Shown: positions 24,754 through 34,287 of the stretch, piece by piece
How positions within the stretch are numbered: position 1 is the first letter of the stretch
How the letters are laid out: each line of letters begins with the position of its first letter
Assembly: GCF_015207755.1 (NCBI RefSeq)
Contig: NZ_JADEWH010000008.1
Span: 1-64,000 of the forward strand
Direction of reading: 5' to 3'
DNA: 64,000 bases
DNA from: Nodularia sp. LEGE 06071
GTDB lineage: Bacteria; Cyanobacteriota; Cyanobacteriia; Cyanobacteriales; Nostocaceae
Program-made: the position numbers and the translations under genes
The notes under the pieces: model-generated
Database searches by the model: none
What the model was told of the DNA's origin: nothing
What the model saw: only the letters and a program-made list of their open reading frames with translations

Positions 24754-25950
24754 ATGACTAATATGCAATTTGCTAAACGTTTACAACCCCTGCAATCCAA
24801 TGTATTTGCTGATATGGACAAAGCTAAGGCTGTGGCTTTATCAGCAGGAAGGCAGTTAATTGATCTGTCTTTGGGGTCTTCTGATTTACCAGCCAGTCCC
24901 CACGTGATTGAGGCGATCGCCAAATCTCTCCACGATCCCAGTACCCACGGTTACTTGTTGTTTCATGGTACTCAAGCATTTCGCCAAGCCGCAGCTGACT
25001 GGTATGAACAAAAATTCGGTATTAAAGTTGACCCAGAAACTGAAGTCCTACCCCTGATTGGTTCCCAGGAAGGTACAGCCCACCTACCCTTAGCACTGCT
25101 TAACCCCGGAGATTTTGCGCTGTTGCAAGATCCAGGCTATCCATCCCACGCTGGGGGAGTCTATCTGGCTAGTGGTCAAATATACCCAATGCCACTCCTG
25201 GCAGAAAACAATTTTTTACCAGTATTTGCTGAGATTCCGGCGGATGTTTTGGCACAATCGCGGATGATGGTATTGAGCTATCCTCATAATCCCACGGCGG
25301 CGATCGCACCTTTAGCTTTTTTCCAAGAAGCTGTGGACTTCTGTCAGCAACATGATCTCGCCTTAGTTCACGATTTCCCCTATGTAGATTTGGTATTTGG
25401 GGAAACTGGGGATATACCCAATACCCGCTCCTTAGTTCCTTCTGTGCTGCAAGCTGATCCAGAGAAAAGCGTCTCGATTGAATTTTTTACCCTTTCCAAA
25501 TCCTACAATATGGGCGGCTTCCGTATCGGTTACGCCATCGGTAATGCCGAGTTAATTAAGGCTTTACGCCAAGTCAAAGCAGCCGTTGATTTTAATCAGT
25601 ATCGGGGAATTTTGAATGGTGCGATCGCCGCCTTCACAGGCCCTCAAGCCGGAGTCGCAGATGCCGTGAATACCTTCCGTAAACGGCGTGATGCTTTTAT
25701 TACAGCTTTACATCGCATCGGTTGGCAAGTTCCCACTCCCAAAGGCACAATGTACATTTGGGCTAAGTTACCCTCTCCCTGGAATCAAAATTCAGTGGAA
25801 TTCTGTACTCAGTTAGTCAAACAAACTGGTGTCGCTGCTTCCCCTGGTGCTGGCTTTGGCAAATCCGGAGAAGGATATGTCCGCTTTGCTTTGGTGCATG
25901 AACCACCTTTGTTAGAAACTGCTGTCAAAAGAATTGCCGAATTTTTGTAG
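24754..25950 (+). CDS. LL-diaminopimelate aminotransferase-like class I/II aminotransferase
   Basis: PLP-dependent fold-type I aminotransferase. The Schiff-base Lys is in FFTLSKSYNMGGFRIGYAIG at residue 249; other marks are LIDLSLGSSDLPASP, the GSQEGTAHLPLALLNPGD segment and SYPHNPTAA. The overall pattern resembles the LL-DAP aminotransferase group, the lysine/peptidoglycan route used by cyanobacteria, but related enzymes of this subfamily act on other amino acids, so specificity is uncertain. The start lies in repeated ACTAATG units: ATG at 24754 or, three codons on, at 24763. No ribosome site is obvious, consistent with coupling to the thioredoxin gene. Confidence 0.85.
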   Translation: MTNMQFAKRLQPLQSNVFADMDKAKAVALSAGRQLIDLSLGSSDLPASPHVIEAIAKSLHDPSTHGYLLFHGTQAFRQAAADWYEQKFGIKVDPETEVLPLIGSQEGTAHLPLALLNPGDFALLQDPGYPSHAGGVYLASGQIYPMPLLAENNFLPVFAEIPADVLAQSRMMVLSYPHNPTAAIAPLAFFQEAVDFCQQHDLALVHDFPYVDLVFGETGDIPNTRSLVPSVLQADPEKSVSIEFFTLSKSYNMGGFRIGYAIGNAELIKALRQVKAAVDFNQYRGILNGAIAAFTGPQAGVADAVNTFRKRRDAFITALHRIGWQVPTPKGTMYIWAKLPSPWNQNSVEFCTQLVKQTGVAASPGAGFGKSGEGYVRFALVHEPPLLETAVKRIAEFL

Positions 25951-26246
25951 TTAGTCTATTTTCCTATCGATCCGTTGGGAATTAATTCTTGACGAAAATC
26001 TCCAGCCAATTTTCTCAGTCATACACGTAAGAATTTTATAAAAAATATACAGAAGCTTTACGAATGAAGTCTTGCGCTTTTGTGAGATGGAGTTGTATAC
26101 TCAGATACAAGATAGAATTGCTACTAATTAGGTTGTGTCTTCAAGCAACAGGATGGTTAAACATTTCAAGCCTGTAGTCAAGCCAACCCAAATTTATCAG
26201 GGTGCATCAATATAAACCAATACTTAAACCAAATGGAGATTTATTG

Positions 26247-27140
26247 ATGAAAAAGACTTTTTCATCCCTGATGATTGGCACTGCAATGACTGTAGGTTTG
26301 GGTGCGATCGCTACTACCTCCGCACAAGCTGCTACTCTCACAAATGTGACTATCGGCGGAACAAGCCCAACTGATTATTTCGTTTATGATTCCAATGCTA
26401 CAAATACTTTTCTAGTGCCAAGTACTCTGGAAAACGTGCAAAAAGTCCTTGACAATGCTAGTGCTGCCAACCCTACGGGAAATGTAGAGTTAGCTGCTAG
26501 TAGTGAACAACCAGGTTTTGATTTCACCAAAAATACCACCTTGGAAGGGACAATTAATGGTAAGACTCTGATCCTCAGCAGTTTAGTTGAGAGTGATTGG
26601 ACTAGTCTCTACAAAGATACAGGCTTAACCTTTGGTGAGTTTTGGTTTAGCGAAGCTTTATCTGCCAATGGTTTTGCTAATTTAGTTGGGACACCCACTG
26701 GTCAGGCTTTATTTGCCAATTTTGTCGATAATGGCGGTTATCAACGGTTCAGCGATCCCAATATCGCCTATGTCACTCAAGATGACGCTAATAGCCCCAT
26801 TAAAATTGGGCTAGCAGGTGTCCTTAATGCTCGCGATCTGTTATTCAGCACTGTACCTCCTCAGTTCCAGCCACTATTGGATCAAGTATCCACTATACAA
26901 GTTAGTGAAATCTACAAGTTCACCTATGAAGGTCAGTCAGATTTCCAGTACAGTTTTTCAGCCGTACCTTCAGGTTTAGTTACACTTGATGGTACTATGT
27001 CACACGATGGCATTTATGACCCATTTATCTTCCCCAATGTACCGCCAACATCAATACCAGAACCTTCAGTAATTTTGGGTATGCTGGGTGTTGCTGGTAT
27101 CTTTGCCACACAACGCAAGTTGAAAAAAGTATCTAGTTAA
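26247..27140 (+). CDS. PEP-CTERM sorting domain protein, exported
   Basis: Secreted or surface protein of unknown function. A signal peptide starts MKKTFSSLMIGTAMTVGLGA and is cut near SAQAATL. The C-terminal tail is a PEP-CTERM signal: SIPEPS, a hydrophobic segment and a basic end (RKLKKVSS), which is recognised by exosortase EpsH-type enzymes in polysaccharide-producing bacteria. The middle (about 240 residues) matches nothing I know. The ATG at 26247 has GGAG 10 bases upstream; an earlier in-frame GTG at 26202 would precede the signal peptide and is less likely. A T-rich terminator follows. Confidence 0.85.
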   Translation: MKKTFSSLMIGTAMTVGLGAIATTSAQAATLTNVTIGGTSPTDYFVYDSNATNTFLVPSTLENVQKVLDNASAANPTGNVELAASSEQPGFDFTKNTTLEGTINGKTLILSSLVESDWTSLYKDTGLTFGEFWFSEALSANGFANLVGTPTGQALFANFVDNGGYQRFSDPNIAYVTQDDANSPIKIGLAGVLNARDLLFSTVPPQFQPLLDQVSTIQVSEIYKFTYEGQSDFQYSFSAVPSGLVTLDGTMSHDGIYDPFIFPNVPPTSIPEPSVILGMLGVAGIFATQRKLKKVSS

Positions 27141-27175
27141 AACTGGTGTTTATTGGCAAGAAATAGCAAAGTAAA

Positions 27176-27199
27176 GGAGCTAAATGCTCTTTTTTTTTT
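27176..27199 (+). terminator. Rho-independent terminator after the PEP-CTERM gene
   Basis: GAGC-TAAAT-GCTC is directly followed by a run of ten T. The stem is short at 4-5 bp, but the long T-run makes termination likely. Confidence 0.65.
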
Positions 27200-27283
27200 G
27201 CCCAATAATTGGAGAAATCAACACAGTAAATTTATTTTTCTTAAAATAAGAATAGGTGAATTGTAAATTACCTATATTAATTT

Positions 27284-29170
27284 GTGACAATATCTGCTCC
27301 CATAGTACCACTGATTAAAGATCCAGAACGACTCTCTACCCGTCTAGCTGAAATTCCGCCAGAACCGGGAGTTTATTTCATGCGTGACGCAGGCGATCGC
27401 ATTATATATATAGGCAAATCGCGGAAATTGCGATCGCGTGTCCGTTCCTATTTCCAGGATAGTTACAACAAAAGCGAACGTATCGCCACAATGGTCAAGC
27501 AGGTGACAGATATTGAATTTATTGTCACCGATACAGAAGCTGAAGCTTTGGCGCTGGAAGCCAACTTAATCAAGCAGCATCAGCCATATTTTAACGTTTT
27601 ACTCAAAGATGATAAAAAATATCCTTATGTCTGTATTACTTGGTCAGAAGACTATCCGCGAATTTTCATCACCCGTAAACGCCAAATAGGTAAACTCAAA
27701 GATAAGTTTTACGGACCTTATACAGATGCGGGTTTATTGCGAGAAATCTTACGCATATCTAAACGCATCTTTGCATTGCGACAACGACCTCAACCACTGT
27801 TTAAAGACCGCCCTTGTTTAAATTATGACTTAGGGCGATGTCCGGGTGTCTGTCAACAGTTAATTTCACCATCAGAATATCGCAAAACTGTGTTGAAAGT
27901 AGCGATGGTGTTCCAAGGAAGAACTCAAGAATTAATTGATATCCTCACAGCACAAATGCAAACAGCCGCCGAGGCGTTAAATTTTGAATCTGCGGGGCGA
28001 ATTCGCGACCAAATCACCGACTTAAAATCGCTGAATGCTGACCAGAAAGTTTCCTTACCAGATGATACAGTTTCACGAGATGCTTTAGCTCTGGCATCCG
28101 ACGAACAACGCGCCTGCATTCAATTATTCCAGATTCGGGCGGGACAATTGGTAGGACGCTTGGCATTTATCGCGGATAGTCACGCTGAACCTGGAGCTAT
28201 TTTACAACGAGTTTTGGAAGAACATTATCAAACTGCGGATGCGGTAGAAATTCCCACAGAGATTTTGGTACAGCATGAGTTACCAGATGCGGAAATATTG
28301 GCGGATGTCTTGACTGAACGCAAAGGGAGAAAAGTCACGATTTTAGCTCCCCAGCGCCAAACTAAGGCAGAATTAATTGAGATGGTAGAGCGAAACGCTG
28401 AGTATGAATTGCAAAGAATGCAAAAATTTAGCGATCGCAACCATGAAGCAATGCAAGATTTAACCAGTATTCTCGATTTACCCGATTTACCCCACCGCAT
28501 CGAAGGTTATGATATTTCTCACATTCAGGGGTCAAATGCTGTAGCTTCCCAAGTTGTGTTTATTGATGGCTTATCTGGTAAACAGCACTATCGCCACTAC
28601 AAAATCAAAAATCCCACAGTCACAGCCGGACATTCAGATGATTTTGCCAGTTTAGCCGAAGTTATCCAGAGGCGGTTTCGCAAGTATAGCGAAGATCCAA
28701 AATTACCCAGAGTGGGAAATCCTGACTGGCCTGATTTAATCATGATTGATGGCGGTAAAGGTCAGTTATCTGCGGTTGTCGCCGTTTTGCAAGAGATGAA
28801 TTTATTAGAAGACTTGCGCGTTGTCAGTTTGGCGAAGCAGCGAGAAGAGATTTTTTTACCGGGAGAATCGCAACCTTTAGAAACAGAAGCCGAACAGCCA
28901 GGGGTGCAGTTATTGCGGCGGTTAAGAGATGAAGCCCATAGATTTGCTGTGAGTTTCCATCGTCAGCAACGTAGTGATAAATTAAAGCGATCGCGTTTAG
29001 ATGAAATTTCTGGTTTAGGGCACCATCGCCAAAAGCAGCTTTTAGGGCATTTTCGCTCAGTCGATTATATTCGGCAAGCCACACCAGCACAACTAGCTGA
29101 GGTTCCAGGGATTGGGTCAAGATTAGCCCAAGAAATTTACGATTATTTTCATCCCGCTTCAGGAGTCTGA
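27284..29170 (+). CDS. uvrC: Excinuclease ABC subunit C
   Basis: Nucleotide-excision repair nuclease that makes both incisions round a lesion held by UvrAB. Domains: N-terminal GIY-YIG nuclease ([20 protein letters not shown]), Cys-rich cluster ([17 protein letters not shown]), UVR motif near residue 210, RNase H-like C-terminal nuclease ([20 protein letters not shown] and [11 protein letters not shown]) and a tandem helix-hairpin-helix at the end. The start codon is GTG and the first residues after it (TISAPIVPL) lack a visible ribosome site. At 628 residues it is full length. Confidence 0.96.
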   Translation: MTISAPIVPLIKDPERLSTRLAEIPPEPGVYFMRDAGDRIIYIGKSRKLRSRVRSYFQDSYNKSERIATMVKQVTDIEFIVTDTEAEALALEANLIKQHQPYFNVLLKDDKKYPYVCITWSEDYPRIFITRKRQIGKLKDKFYGPYTDAGLLREILRISKRIFALRQRPQPLFKDRPCLNYDLGRCPGVCQQLISPSEYRKTVLKVAMVFQGRTQELIDILTAQMQTAAEALNFESAGRIRDQITDLKSLNADQKVSLPDDTVSRDALALASDEQRACIQLFQIRAGQLVGRLAFIADSHAEPGAILQRVLEEHYQTADAVEIPTEILVQHELPDAEILADVLTERKGRKVTILAPQRQTKAELIEMVERNAEYELQRMQKFSDRNHEAMQDLTSILDLPDLPHRIEGYDISHIQGSNAVASQVVFIDGLSGKQHYRHYKIKNPTVTAGHSDDFASLAEVIQRRFRKYSEDPKLPRVGNPDWPDLIMIDGGKGQLSAVVAVLQEMNLLEDLRVVSLAKQREEIFLPGESQPLETEAEQPGVQLLRRLRDEAHRFAVSFHRQQRSDKLKRSRLDEISGLGHHRQKQLLGHFRSVDYIRQATPAQLAEVPGIGSRLAQEIYDYFHPASGV

Positions 29171-29190
29171 ATTTGATTATTAAATACGTA

Positions 29191-29318
29191 ATACCAATTA
29201 TTTGTGAGGCTGCATATTATTTCAACCCCCCCTACACCACAAAAATCCGGTTCCCTCCTCGCTTGCGGGGAGGGTTAGGGAGGGGTTCTTTTTATGCATT
29301 TTTATATGAAATTGGTAT
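29191..29318. mobile_element. MITE-like element, ATACCAATT / AATTGGTAT ends
   Basis: A 128-bp non-coding element with 9-bp terminal inverted repeats ATACCAATT and AATTGGTAT, plus inner TGCAT/ATGCA pairing. A GC-rich centre has CCCTCCTCGCTTGCGGGGAGGG, a strong stem. Related GGGGAGGGTTAGGGAGGGG-type repeats are common in cyanobacterial intergenic DNA. Confidence 0.65.
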
Positions 29319-29748
29319 AAGTCTTGTGTAAATCATACCATATTTCAACAGTAACACTTGATGTTTTAGGCATCAAATATTAACTAAATATTAAAACAAA
29401 AAATTTTGTTACCAAAGATACAGTATTTTTTAGCTGTTAATTTTTCAATACAAGAACGGCTTTTAACAATTGTCTAACATCACCCCAAAATGAAGCTCTC
29501 TCAAGGCAATAGTGATGGGGATCACTAAAGTTCTAAGAAAGTGTGTAATTATAAAATTAACTTATATATCTAAAGTGGGATGGTAAATTGATCTAAAAAT
29601 GAAGATAATGTATAAAACATAAAAAAATGCAAATCTAAAGTTTTCTTTAAAAAAATCAGCCGATATCAGGGCTGTTTGTTAACTTGAACCAAATCAAAAT
29701 TTTTGCTGATTTAGTCAAATAAAATATCATAAAAACCAGGGTTTTAAA
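29319..29748. other. Long AT-rich gene-free stretch before the zinc-ribbon gene
   Basis: About 430 bases with no credible ORF or strong repeat. TTTTAACAAT and AAAATTTTG-type tracts make it very AT-rich. It may hold the promoter and leader of the small gene at 29749; I see nothing else in it. Confidence 0.5.
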
Positions 29749-29949
29749 ATGAATACAGTACAAAAAATACACTGTCCAAATTGTGGCAGTGATGCGGAGC
29801 GTCACTATATTTCTGATAGTCAATTAACTCGGACACAATGCCCAAGTTGCGATTACTTGATGATTAGTTGTACTGTTACTGGCAAGGTAATTGAGGCTTA
29901 CGCCCCAGGGATTAGTGCCAAAAAACAATTGAGTTCTAAGGCTAAATAA
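29749..29949 (+). CDS. Small zinc-ribbon protein, conserved in cyanobacteria
   Basis: A 66-residue protein with two CxxC pairs, CPNCGSDAERHY and CPSCDYLM, spaced like a zinc ribbon, and a basic C-terminal tail. Function unknown to me. Similar short proteins have been labelled as PriA-like zinc fragments, but this has no helicase part. The start ATG has no strong ribosome site; the upstream AT-rich tract is unusually long for such a small gene. It faces rlmN end to end. Confidence 0.75.
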   Translation: MNTVQKIHCPNCGSDAERHYISDSQLTRTQCPSCDYLMISCTVTGKVIEAYAPGISAKKQLSSKAK

Positions 29950-29954
29950 ATACA

Positions 29955-29982
29955 GTAAAGACGCGATCTATCGCGTCTCTAC
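29955..29982. repeat. Dispersed hairpin repeat between converging genes
   Basis: GTAAAGACGCGAT-CT-ATCGCGTCTCTAC forms a near-perfect stem between the zinc-ribbon gene and rlmN. A close relative is at 34243-34270. Placement suggests that it also terminates both converging transcripts. Confidence 0.7.
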
Positions 29983-29993
29983 AAAGCCGAATT

Positions 29994-31052
29994 TTATTTA
30001 CTGGCACGAAGTTGTCCACAAGCGGCATCAGCTTCTAAACCACGAGAATAACGCACACTAACAGCAGTGTTTTGTTGTTTGAGAACGTTAACAAAAGCTT
30101 GAATGCGATCGCCACTAGGGCGCTTGTAATCTACTTCGTGGATGGGATTGTAGGGAATCAAATTCACATGACTTTGGAATCCCCTGAGACATTTTGCCAG
30201 TTGTAATGCGTGTTGGGGTAAGTCGTTGAACCCAGCCAGCAGGACATATTCAAAAGAGATGCGTCGTCTCGTGATTTCCACATATTCCCGACATTCATCT
30301 AGCAAATCTTCTAGAGGATAGGGGCGGGCGCTGGGAATCAGTTCTTCTCTGAGTGCTTGGTTAGGTGCGTGCAGACTCACAGCCAGAGTAACTTGTAAAT
30401 TGTGTTTGGCAAACTCACGGATACGACCACGAATACCAACTGTAGAAACGGTAAGCGATCGCTGTCCAATCCCGACATCTTGATTCAAAGATTTCAAAGA
30501 TGCTAACACATTCTCAGTATTCAATAACGGTTCACCCATGCCCATATACACTACATGGCTAACGCGTTGCTGAAAATCTTCTTGCACAGTCAAGACTTGA
30601 TCGACAATTTCATGTATTTCCAGATTGCGCGTGAAGCCACCCTTACCAGTAGCGCAGAAATCACACGCCATTGGACAACCTACCTGAGTAGAAACACAAA
30701 CCGTCAGGCGTTTTGCCGTAGGAATGCCCACAGTTTCAATGATTTGACCATCTGCAAGTCGTAAGAGATATTTTATAGTGCCATCAGGGGCAACAGCGCG
30801 ATGATGTATAGTTGAACGTCCAATGGGGACTTCTGCAACTGCTGCACGCCATTGTTTAGGAAAGACAGAAACATCAGCGAGCGATCGCACACCCTTATGA
30901 TAGATCCAGTCGTGCAGTTGCTTACCTCTATAAGCGGGTTGTCCCTGCTGCTGTACCCAAAGGCTCAACTCGGCAACTGAAGCACCTAGTAGGGGAGGAG
31001 TTATTGCTGATTTTACTGAATCAACCTGAGAAACAAGGGGCGTAGCAGACAT
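29994..31052 (-). CDS. rlmN: 23S rRNA (adenine(2503)-C(2))-methyltransferase RlmN
   Basis: Radical-SAM enzyme that methylates A2503 of 23S rRNA and A37 of some tRNAs. The iron-sulphur motif [11 protein letters not shown] (C-x3-C-x2-C) lies near residue 130, preceded by TVCVSTQVG. Further signatures: [29 protein letters not shown], and the C-terminal AACGQL containing the catalytic Cys. Length 352 is standard. It starts [20 protein letters not shown], an N-terminal extension that is often variable. Confidence 0.96.
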   Translation of the reverse strand: MSATPLVSQVDSVKSAITPPLLGASVAELSLWVQQQGQPAYRGKQLHDWIYHKGVRSLADVSVFPKQWRAAVAEVPIGRSTIHHRAVAPDGTIKYLLRLADGQIIETVGIPTAKRLTVCVSTQVGCPMACDFCATGKGGFTRNLEIHEIVDQVLTVQEDFQQRVSHVVYMGMGEPLLNTENVLASLKSLNQDVGIGQRSLTVSTVGIRGRIREFAKHNLQVTLAVSLHAPNQALREELIPSARPYPLEDLLDECREYVEITRRRISFEYVLLAGFNDLPQHALQLAKCLRGFQSHVNLIPYNPIHEVDYKRPSGDRIQAFVNVLKQQNTAVSVRYSRGLEADAACGQLRASK

Positions 31053-31119
31053 AAATATTCAAAAATTGATGCTTGATCTCTATGCTACAACTTTCACATC
31101 CATTTGGGTGTGATGTATA

Positions 31120-31182
31120 TGAGTAACGAACCGCATTGGCGCTAGCCTCTCCCTTTGGGAGAAGTACGCTAAGGACACGAAG
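31120..31182. repeat. Dispersed palindromic repeat with GGCGCTAGCCTC core (copy 3)
   Basis: The core GGCGCTAGCCTCTCCC plus TTTGGGAGAAG, with flanking AACGAACCGC and GGACACGAAGG units also seen in the other copies. It lies between the 5' end of rlmN and the 3' end of the next minus-strand gene. Confidence 0.78.
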
Positions 31183-31204
31183 GAAGGAAGAAAGAGATTA
31201 GTAC

Positions 31205-31513
31205 TTACGAATGAGGAAATTTTCGTACTTGAAATTCGGCTGACTCCACAATGGGATAGGATTTTTTCATTGCTTTGGTGAATTCGTCTTCAATTATCTG
31301 TAAATCTGCTAAGGGTATGGCTTTCCACTGCTCTCTTGTTGCCCAACGAATGATTAAAATCAGTTCTGTGGAGTCATTGGGGTTAATCCAAACTTCCTTT
31401 CCTAAAAATCCCGGATACTTGGCCAGCCATGTTGTCCAGATTTCCGCATCCTTCTGGATATAATTTTCTCGCTCTTCTGGAGCCACCCGAAACTTTAGTA
31501 GTTCTATAACCAC
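31205..31513 (-). CDS. TIGR03792-type ABM-domain protein
   Basis: A 102-residue alpha-beta barrel-like protein of the antibiotic-biosynthesis-monooxygenase superfamily, cyanobacterial TIGR03792 type by recollection. Conserved pieces are MVIELLKFRVAPEERENYIQ, the EIWTTWLAKYPGFLGKEVW segment and IIRWATREQWKAI. Members are usually dimeric; no activity is established for this type. The start codon is an ATG with no strong ribosome site. It lies divergent from the phasin-like gene. Confidence 0.78.
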   Translation of the reverse strand: MVIELLKFRVAPEERENYIQKDAEIWTTWLAKYPGFLGKEVWINPNDSTELILIIRWATREQWKAIPLADLQIIEDEFTKAMKKSYPIVESAEFQVRKFPHS

Positions 31514-31654
31514 ACCCTGGAATTTCCTCTGTTGTGTTTACGAATTTGCCAAAATAGAGCTGTAGGCTAAAAAAACCACTTTTCCAGCATAGCTTGATTG
31601 CATACACTCAAGCAGCCCAGTCAGCTAGTGGAAAATCATCAAGAGGAAGGGAGT

Positions 31655-31978
31655 ATGGATAATAACAACTGGTTGCAACAGTTAATGATGCTCGGTATTG
31701 GTACAACGTCTTTGGTAGCCGAGAAAATGCGGCAAGTCAGCGATGATTTGGTTAAAGACGGTAAACTTGATCCTGAGCAAGCTAAGGCGGTAATGGATGA
31801 CGTTGTAGAGCAGTTAAAGTCAGAGCATGGAAACTGGGAAGAGCAAATGCAACGACAAATGCGGCATATGATGCAGGATTTGGGCGTGGCTCGTCAGTCG
31901 GAAGTGGATGAATTACGCGGGAGAATTGACCGTTTAGAGCGTCAAATACGTGATTTAGAAAATAAGCTTTGGCGTTAA
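31655..31978 (+). CDS. Phasin-like coiled-coil protein
   Basis: A 107-residue, mostly helical protein: MDNNNWLQQLMMLGIGTTSL, AEKMRQVSDDLVKDGKLDPE, and a C-terminal leucine-zipper-like coil (VDELRGRIDRLERQIRDLEN). It resembles the phasin/PhaF-like proteins that bind lipid or polyhydroxyalkanoate surfaces, but the link is by type only. AAGAGGAAGGGAGT gives a good ribosome site for the ATG at 31655; the upstream frame to 31598 is spurious. Confidence 0.78.
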   Translation: MDNNNWLQQLMMLGIGTTSLVAEKMRQVSDDLVKDGKLDPEQAKAVMDDVVEQLKSEHGNWEEQMQRQMRHMMQDLGVARQSEVDELRGRIDRLERQIRDLENKLWR

Positions 31979-32060
31979 AAGGTCTTTTCTGATTTACACT
32001 TAATGGTGTCCTGTTGGTAATCTTAAAAATGCCAGATTGCCTAATTAGGGAGGACTTATT

Positions 32061-32588
32061 TTGAAATCAATTTTACTTAGTGTGGGTTTCATGCTGGTCT
32101 GTGTTGTAGTTTTGGTAGTAGCACAAGTTGGGAATAACGTCAACTCTGCTGTTGCTGCTAATTTGACCGAAACTACACCAGCACCCACTAGTGTCACGAA
32201 AAACCAAACCTTGATTGCGAGCAATGCTATGTCTGAGTCTGATGCCAAAGTCGTTACCACCCCATCTGGACTGAAATATATTGAATTAGAAGAGGGAACT
32301 GGGGCGACTCCTGAACCGGGACAAACGGTTGTAGTTCACTACACCGGTACTTTAGAAGATGGTACTAAATTTGATAGTTCACGCGATCGCAATAGTCCCT
32401 TCGAGTTTAAAATCGGGATCGGACAGGTAATTAAAGGTTGGGACGAAGGACTTAGCACTATGAAAGTAGGCGGTCGTCGTCAGTTAATCATTCCCTCTGA
32501 TTTAGGTTATGGCTCCCGTGGTGCTGGTGGTGTGATTCCACCCAATGCCACTTTGCTATTTGACGTAGAATTGCTCGGCGTTAAGTAG
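32061..32588 (+). CDS. FKBP-type peptidyl-prolyl cis-trans isomerase, exported
   Basis: Predicted folding helper of the periplasm or thylakoid lumen. It starts at a TTG with AGGGAGGACTT upstream; the N-terminus [20 protein letters not shown] is a membrane/signal segment. The FKBP domain (about residues 68-175) shows [70 protein letters not shown] and [14 protein letters not shown]. All main pocket residues (Tyr, Phe, Asp, Trp) are present. Length 175 is usual for single-domain exported FKBPs. Confidence 0.93.
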   Translation: MKSILLSVGFMLVCVVVLVVAQVGNNVNSAVAANLTETTPAPTSVTKNQTLIASNAMSESDAKVVTTPSGLKYIELEEGTGATPEPGQTVVVHYTGTLEDGTKFDSSRDRNSPFEFKIGIGQVIKGWDEGLSTMKVGGRRQLIIPSDLGYGSRGAGGVIPPNATLLFDVELLGVK

Positions 32589-32612
32589 AGTGCTGAGTGC
32601 TGAGTGCTGAGT
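32589..32612. repeat. AGTGCTG tandem heptamers
   Basis: Three perfect AGTGCTG units and a partial one immediately after the FKBP gene stop. Same kind of short tandem repeat as elsewhere in the window, with a different unit. Confidence 0.75.
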
Positions 32613-32649
32613 ATAAACTCAGTTGCTTCCAGGGACTCACATCAATATT

Positions 32650-32784
32650 AAGTCCGGTTAATTAGTTGCCATTACCACAATCATTGAACCCCACCCCCAA
32701 CCCCTCCGGTGCAAGCGAGGAGGGGAGATAAAGCACAGGTTTGGCGGGTTTCCTTGCGGTTTTAGTAACTATTCAACCGGACTT
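32650..32784. mobile_element. MITE-like element, AAGTCCGGTT / AACCGGACTT ends
   Basis: 135-bp non-coding element with perfect 10-bp terminal inverted repeats, between the FKBP gene and dnaB. The ends extend imperfectly (AATTAGT and ACTATTC). The middle has a GC-rich run CCCCACCCCCAACCCC and CCTCCGGTGCAAGCGAGGAGGG, similar in style to the centre of the element at 29191. Confidence 0.68.
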
Positions 32785-32844
32785 GATTTAATCATCTTGG
32801 CGATCGCTATTTTTTTTCCCCAATTACGAATTACGAATTACAAA

Positions 32845-34200
32845 TTAATAATTGCCTTGTCTAGCTAAATTTTTAAATTTTGTAAACTGCGGATCGAATA
32901 GAAGTTTCACAGTACCTGTGGGGCCGTTGCGGTGTTTAGCAATGATTGCTTCTGCAATGCCGCGATCAGGACTGTCAGGATTATAATAATCATCTCGGTA
33001 TAACATGACGACTAAATCCGCGTCTTGCTCAATACTGCCACTTTCCCGCAAATCTGACAACATGGGGCGCTTATTGGTACGTGCTTCCACCCCACGACTT
33101 AACTGAGATAGGGCAATCACTGGTACAGATAATTCACGGGCTAAACCTTTGAGAGAACGGGTAATTTTTGATAATTCTTGGACGCGGTTATCACCACCAC
33201 CCTCCATTAATTGCAAATAATCTATAACAACTAATCCTAATTCAGTTCCTTGTTCTGCTTGCAGTCGCCTGGCCTGACTACGCATTTGGTTGATGGTAAT
33301 ATTTGCTGTGTCATCAATATAAATGGGCATCTCTGAAAGCATACCAATAGCACGACTTAAAGGTTCCCATTGTGTTTGACTAATGCGCCCACTCCGCAAA
33401 TAACCAGTTTCAATTCCCGCTTCACTAGCTAATAGTCTCTGCACTAGCTGTTCTTTAGACATTTCTAAGCTGAAAAAGGCCACAGGTAATTTATAACCAG
33501 CCGCGATGTTGTGAGCCAGATTTAAGCAAAATGCCGTTTTCCCCATTGATGGTCTGCCGGCGATAATAATCAAATCAGAACGCTGGAAGCCACTGGTTAA
33601 GGAATCTAAATCATAGAAGCCGCAAGGAATACCGGGGAGAGCAATGCCTTGGTGACGAGTTTCAATATCTTGAAAGGTATTAATCAGGGTATCAGAAATG
33701 TGAGTTAGACCTGATTGGGGACGATCTTGAGTTACACCAAAAACTTTCTGTTCTGCTTGATCTAAAACTGTGGGTAATTCTTTGTCTGTCTCGTAACCAA
33801 GATGGACAATTTCGTTACCAACTTTAATTAACTGCCGCCGCAGGTACTTTTCCATTACCAGCCCGGCTAAGGCATCAATGTTAACTGCTGAAACTGTGCG
33901 GTCTACGAGAGTGGCTAATTTATTTCTCCCCCCAATCCGGGCGAGGATATCGTTATCAGCTAGCCAACTTGTGACTGAGAGTAAGTCTGTGGGTTTACCT
34001 TGTGCATGGAGGCGCAGCGCGGCTTGATAGATGTCTTTGTGGGCGCTGATGTAAAAGGCTATTGGTAAGAGGCGATCGCTCACTCTCCCAATGGCTTCTG
34101 GATCTAGTAAAATTCCTCCCAAAATCGCTTCTTCTGCTTCAATATTTTGGGGTGGTAGGCGATCGCTACCATCGCCTTGAAAACTCAGTTGTTCAGACAT
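32845..34200 (-). CDS. dnaB: Replicative DNA helicase DnaB
   Basis: Hexameric helicase that unwinds DNA at the replication fork. The N-terminal domain starts LPPQNIEAEEAILGGILLDP; the RecA-like domain has Walker A IIAGRPSMGKTAFCLNLAHN near residue 220, then FFSLEMSKEQLVQRLLASEA, Walker B LVVIDYLQLMEG, and DLRESGSIEQDADLVVMLYR. At 451 residues it is the bare enzyme; the Walker A and later hot spots, where many cyanobacterial dnaB genes carry inteins, are uninterrupted. rplI lies 87 bases upstream, a conserved cyanobacterial pairing. Confidence 0.97.
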   Translation of the reverse strand: MSEQLSFQGDGSDRLPPQNIEAEEAILGGILLDPEAIGRVSDRLLPIAFYISAHKDIYQAALRLHAQGKPTDLLSVTSWLADNDILARIGGRNKLATLVDRTVSAVNIDALAGLVMEKYLRRQLIKVGNEIVHLGYETDKELPTVLDQAEQKVFGVTQDRPQSGLTHISDTLINTFQDIETRHQGIALPGIPCGFYDLDSLTSGFQRSDLIIIAGRPSMGKTAFCLNLAHNIAAGYKLPVAFFSLEMSKEQLVQRLLASEAGIETGYLRSGRISQTQWEPLSRAIGMLSEMPIYIDDTANITINQMRSQARRLQAEQGTELGLVVIDYLQLMEGGGDNRVQELSKITRSLKGLARELSVPVIALSQLSRGVEARTNKRPMLSDLRESGSIEQDADLVVMLYRDDYYNPDSPDRGIAEAIIAKHRNGPTGTVKLLFDPQFTKFKNLARQGNY

Positions 34201-34242
34201 AAGCGATTTGAGGTTGGATGGGATTCACTCAGCACTTCTCTT

Positions 34243-34270
34243 GTACAGACGCGATGAATCGCGTCTCTAC
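34243..34270. repeat. Dispersed hairpin repeat between rplI and dnaB
   Basis: GTACAGACGCGAT-GA-ATCGCGTCTCTAC, a near-perfect stem closely related to that at 29955. It lies between rplI and dnaB in the direction of transcription, so it could trim or attenuate the joint transcript. Confidence 0.72.
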
Positions 34271-34287
34271 TCAGCACCACGGAAAAG

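Noticed and set aside
32845-34200. Possible intein or split in DnaB
   Set aside because: The Walker A and later hot spots read straight through as normal protein and the length is 451 residues; no intein is present.
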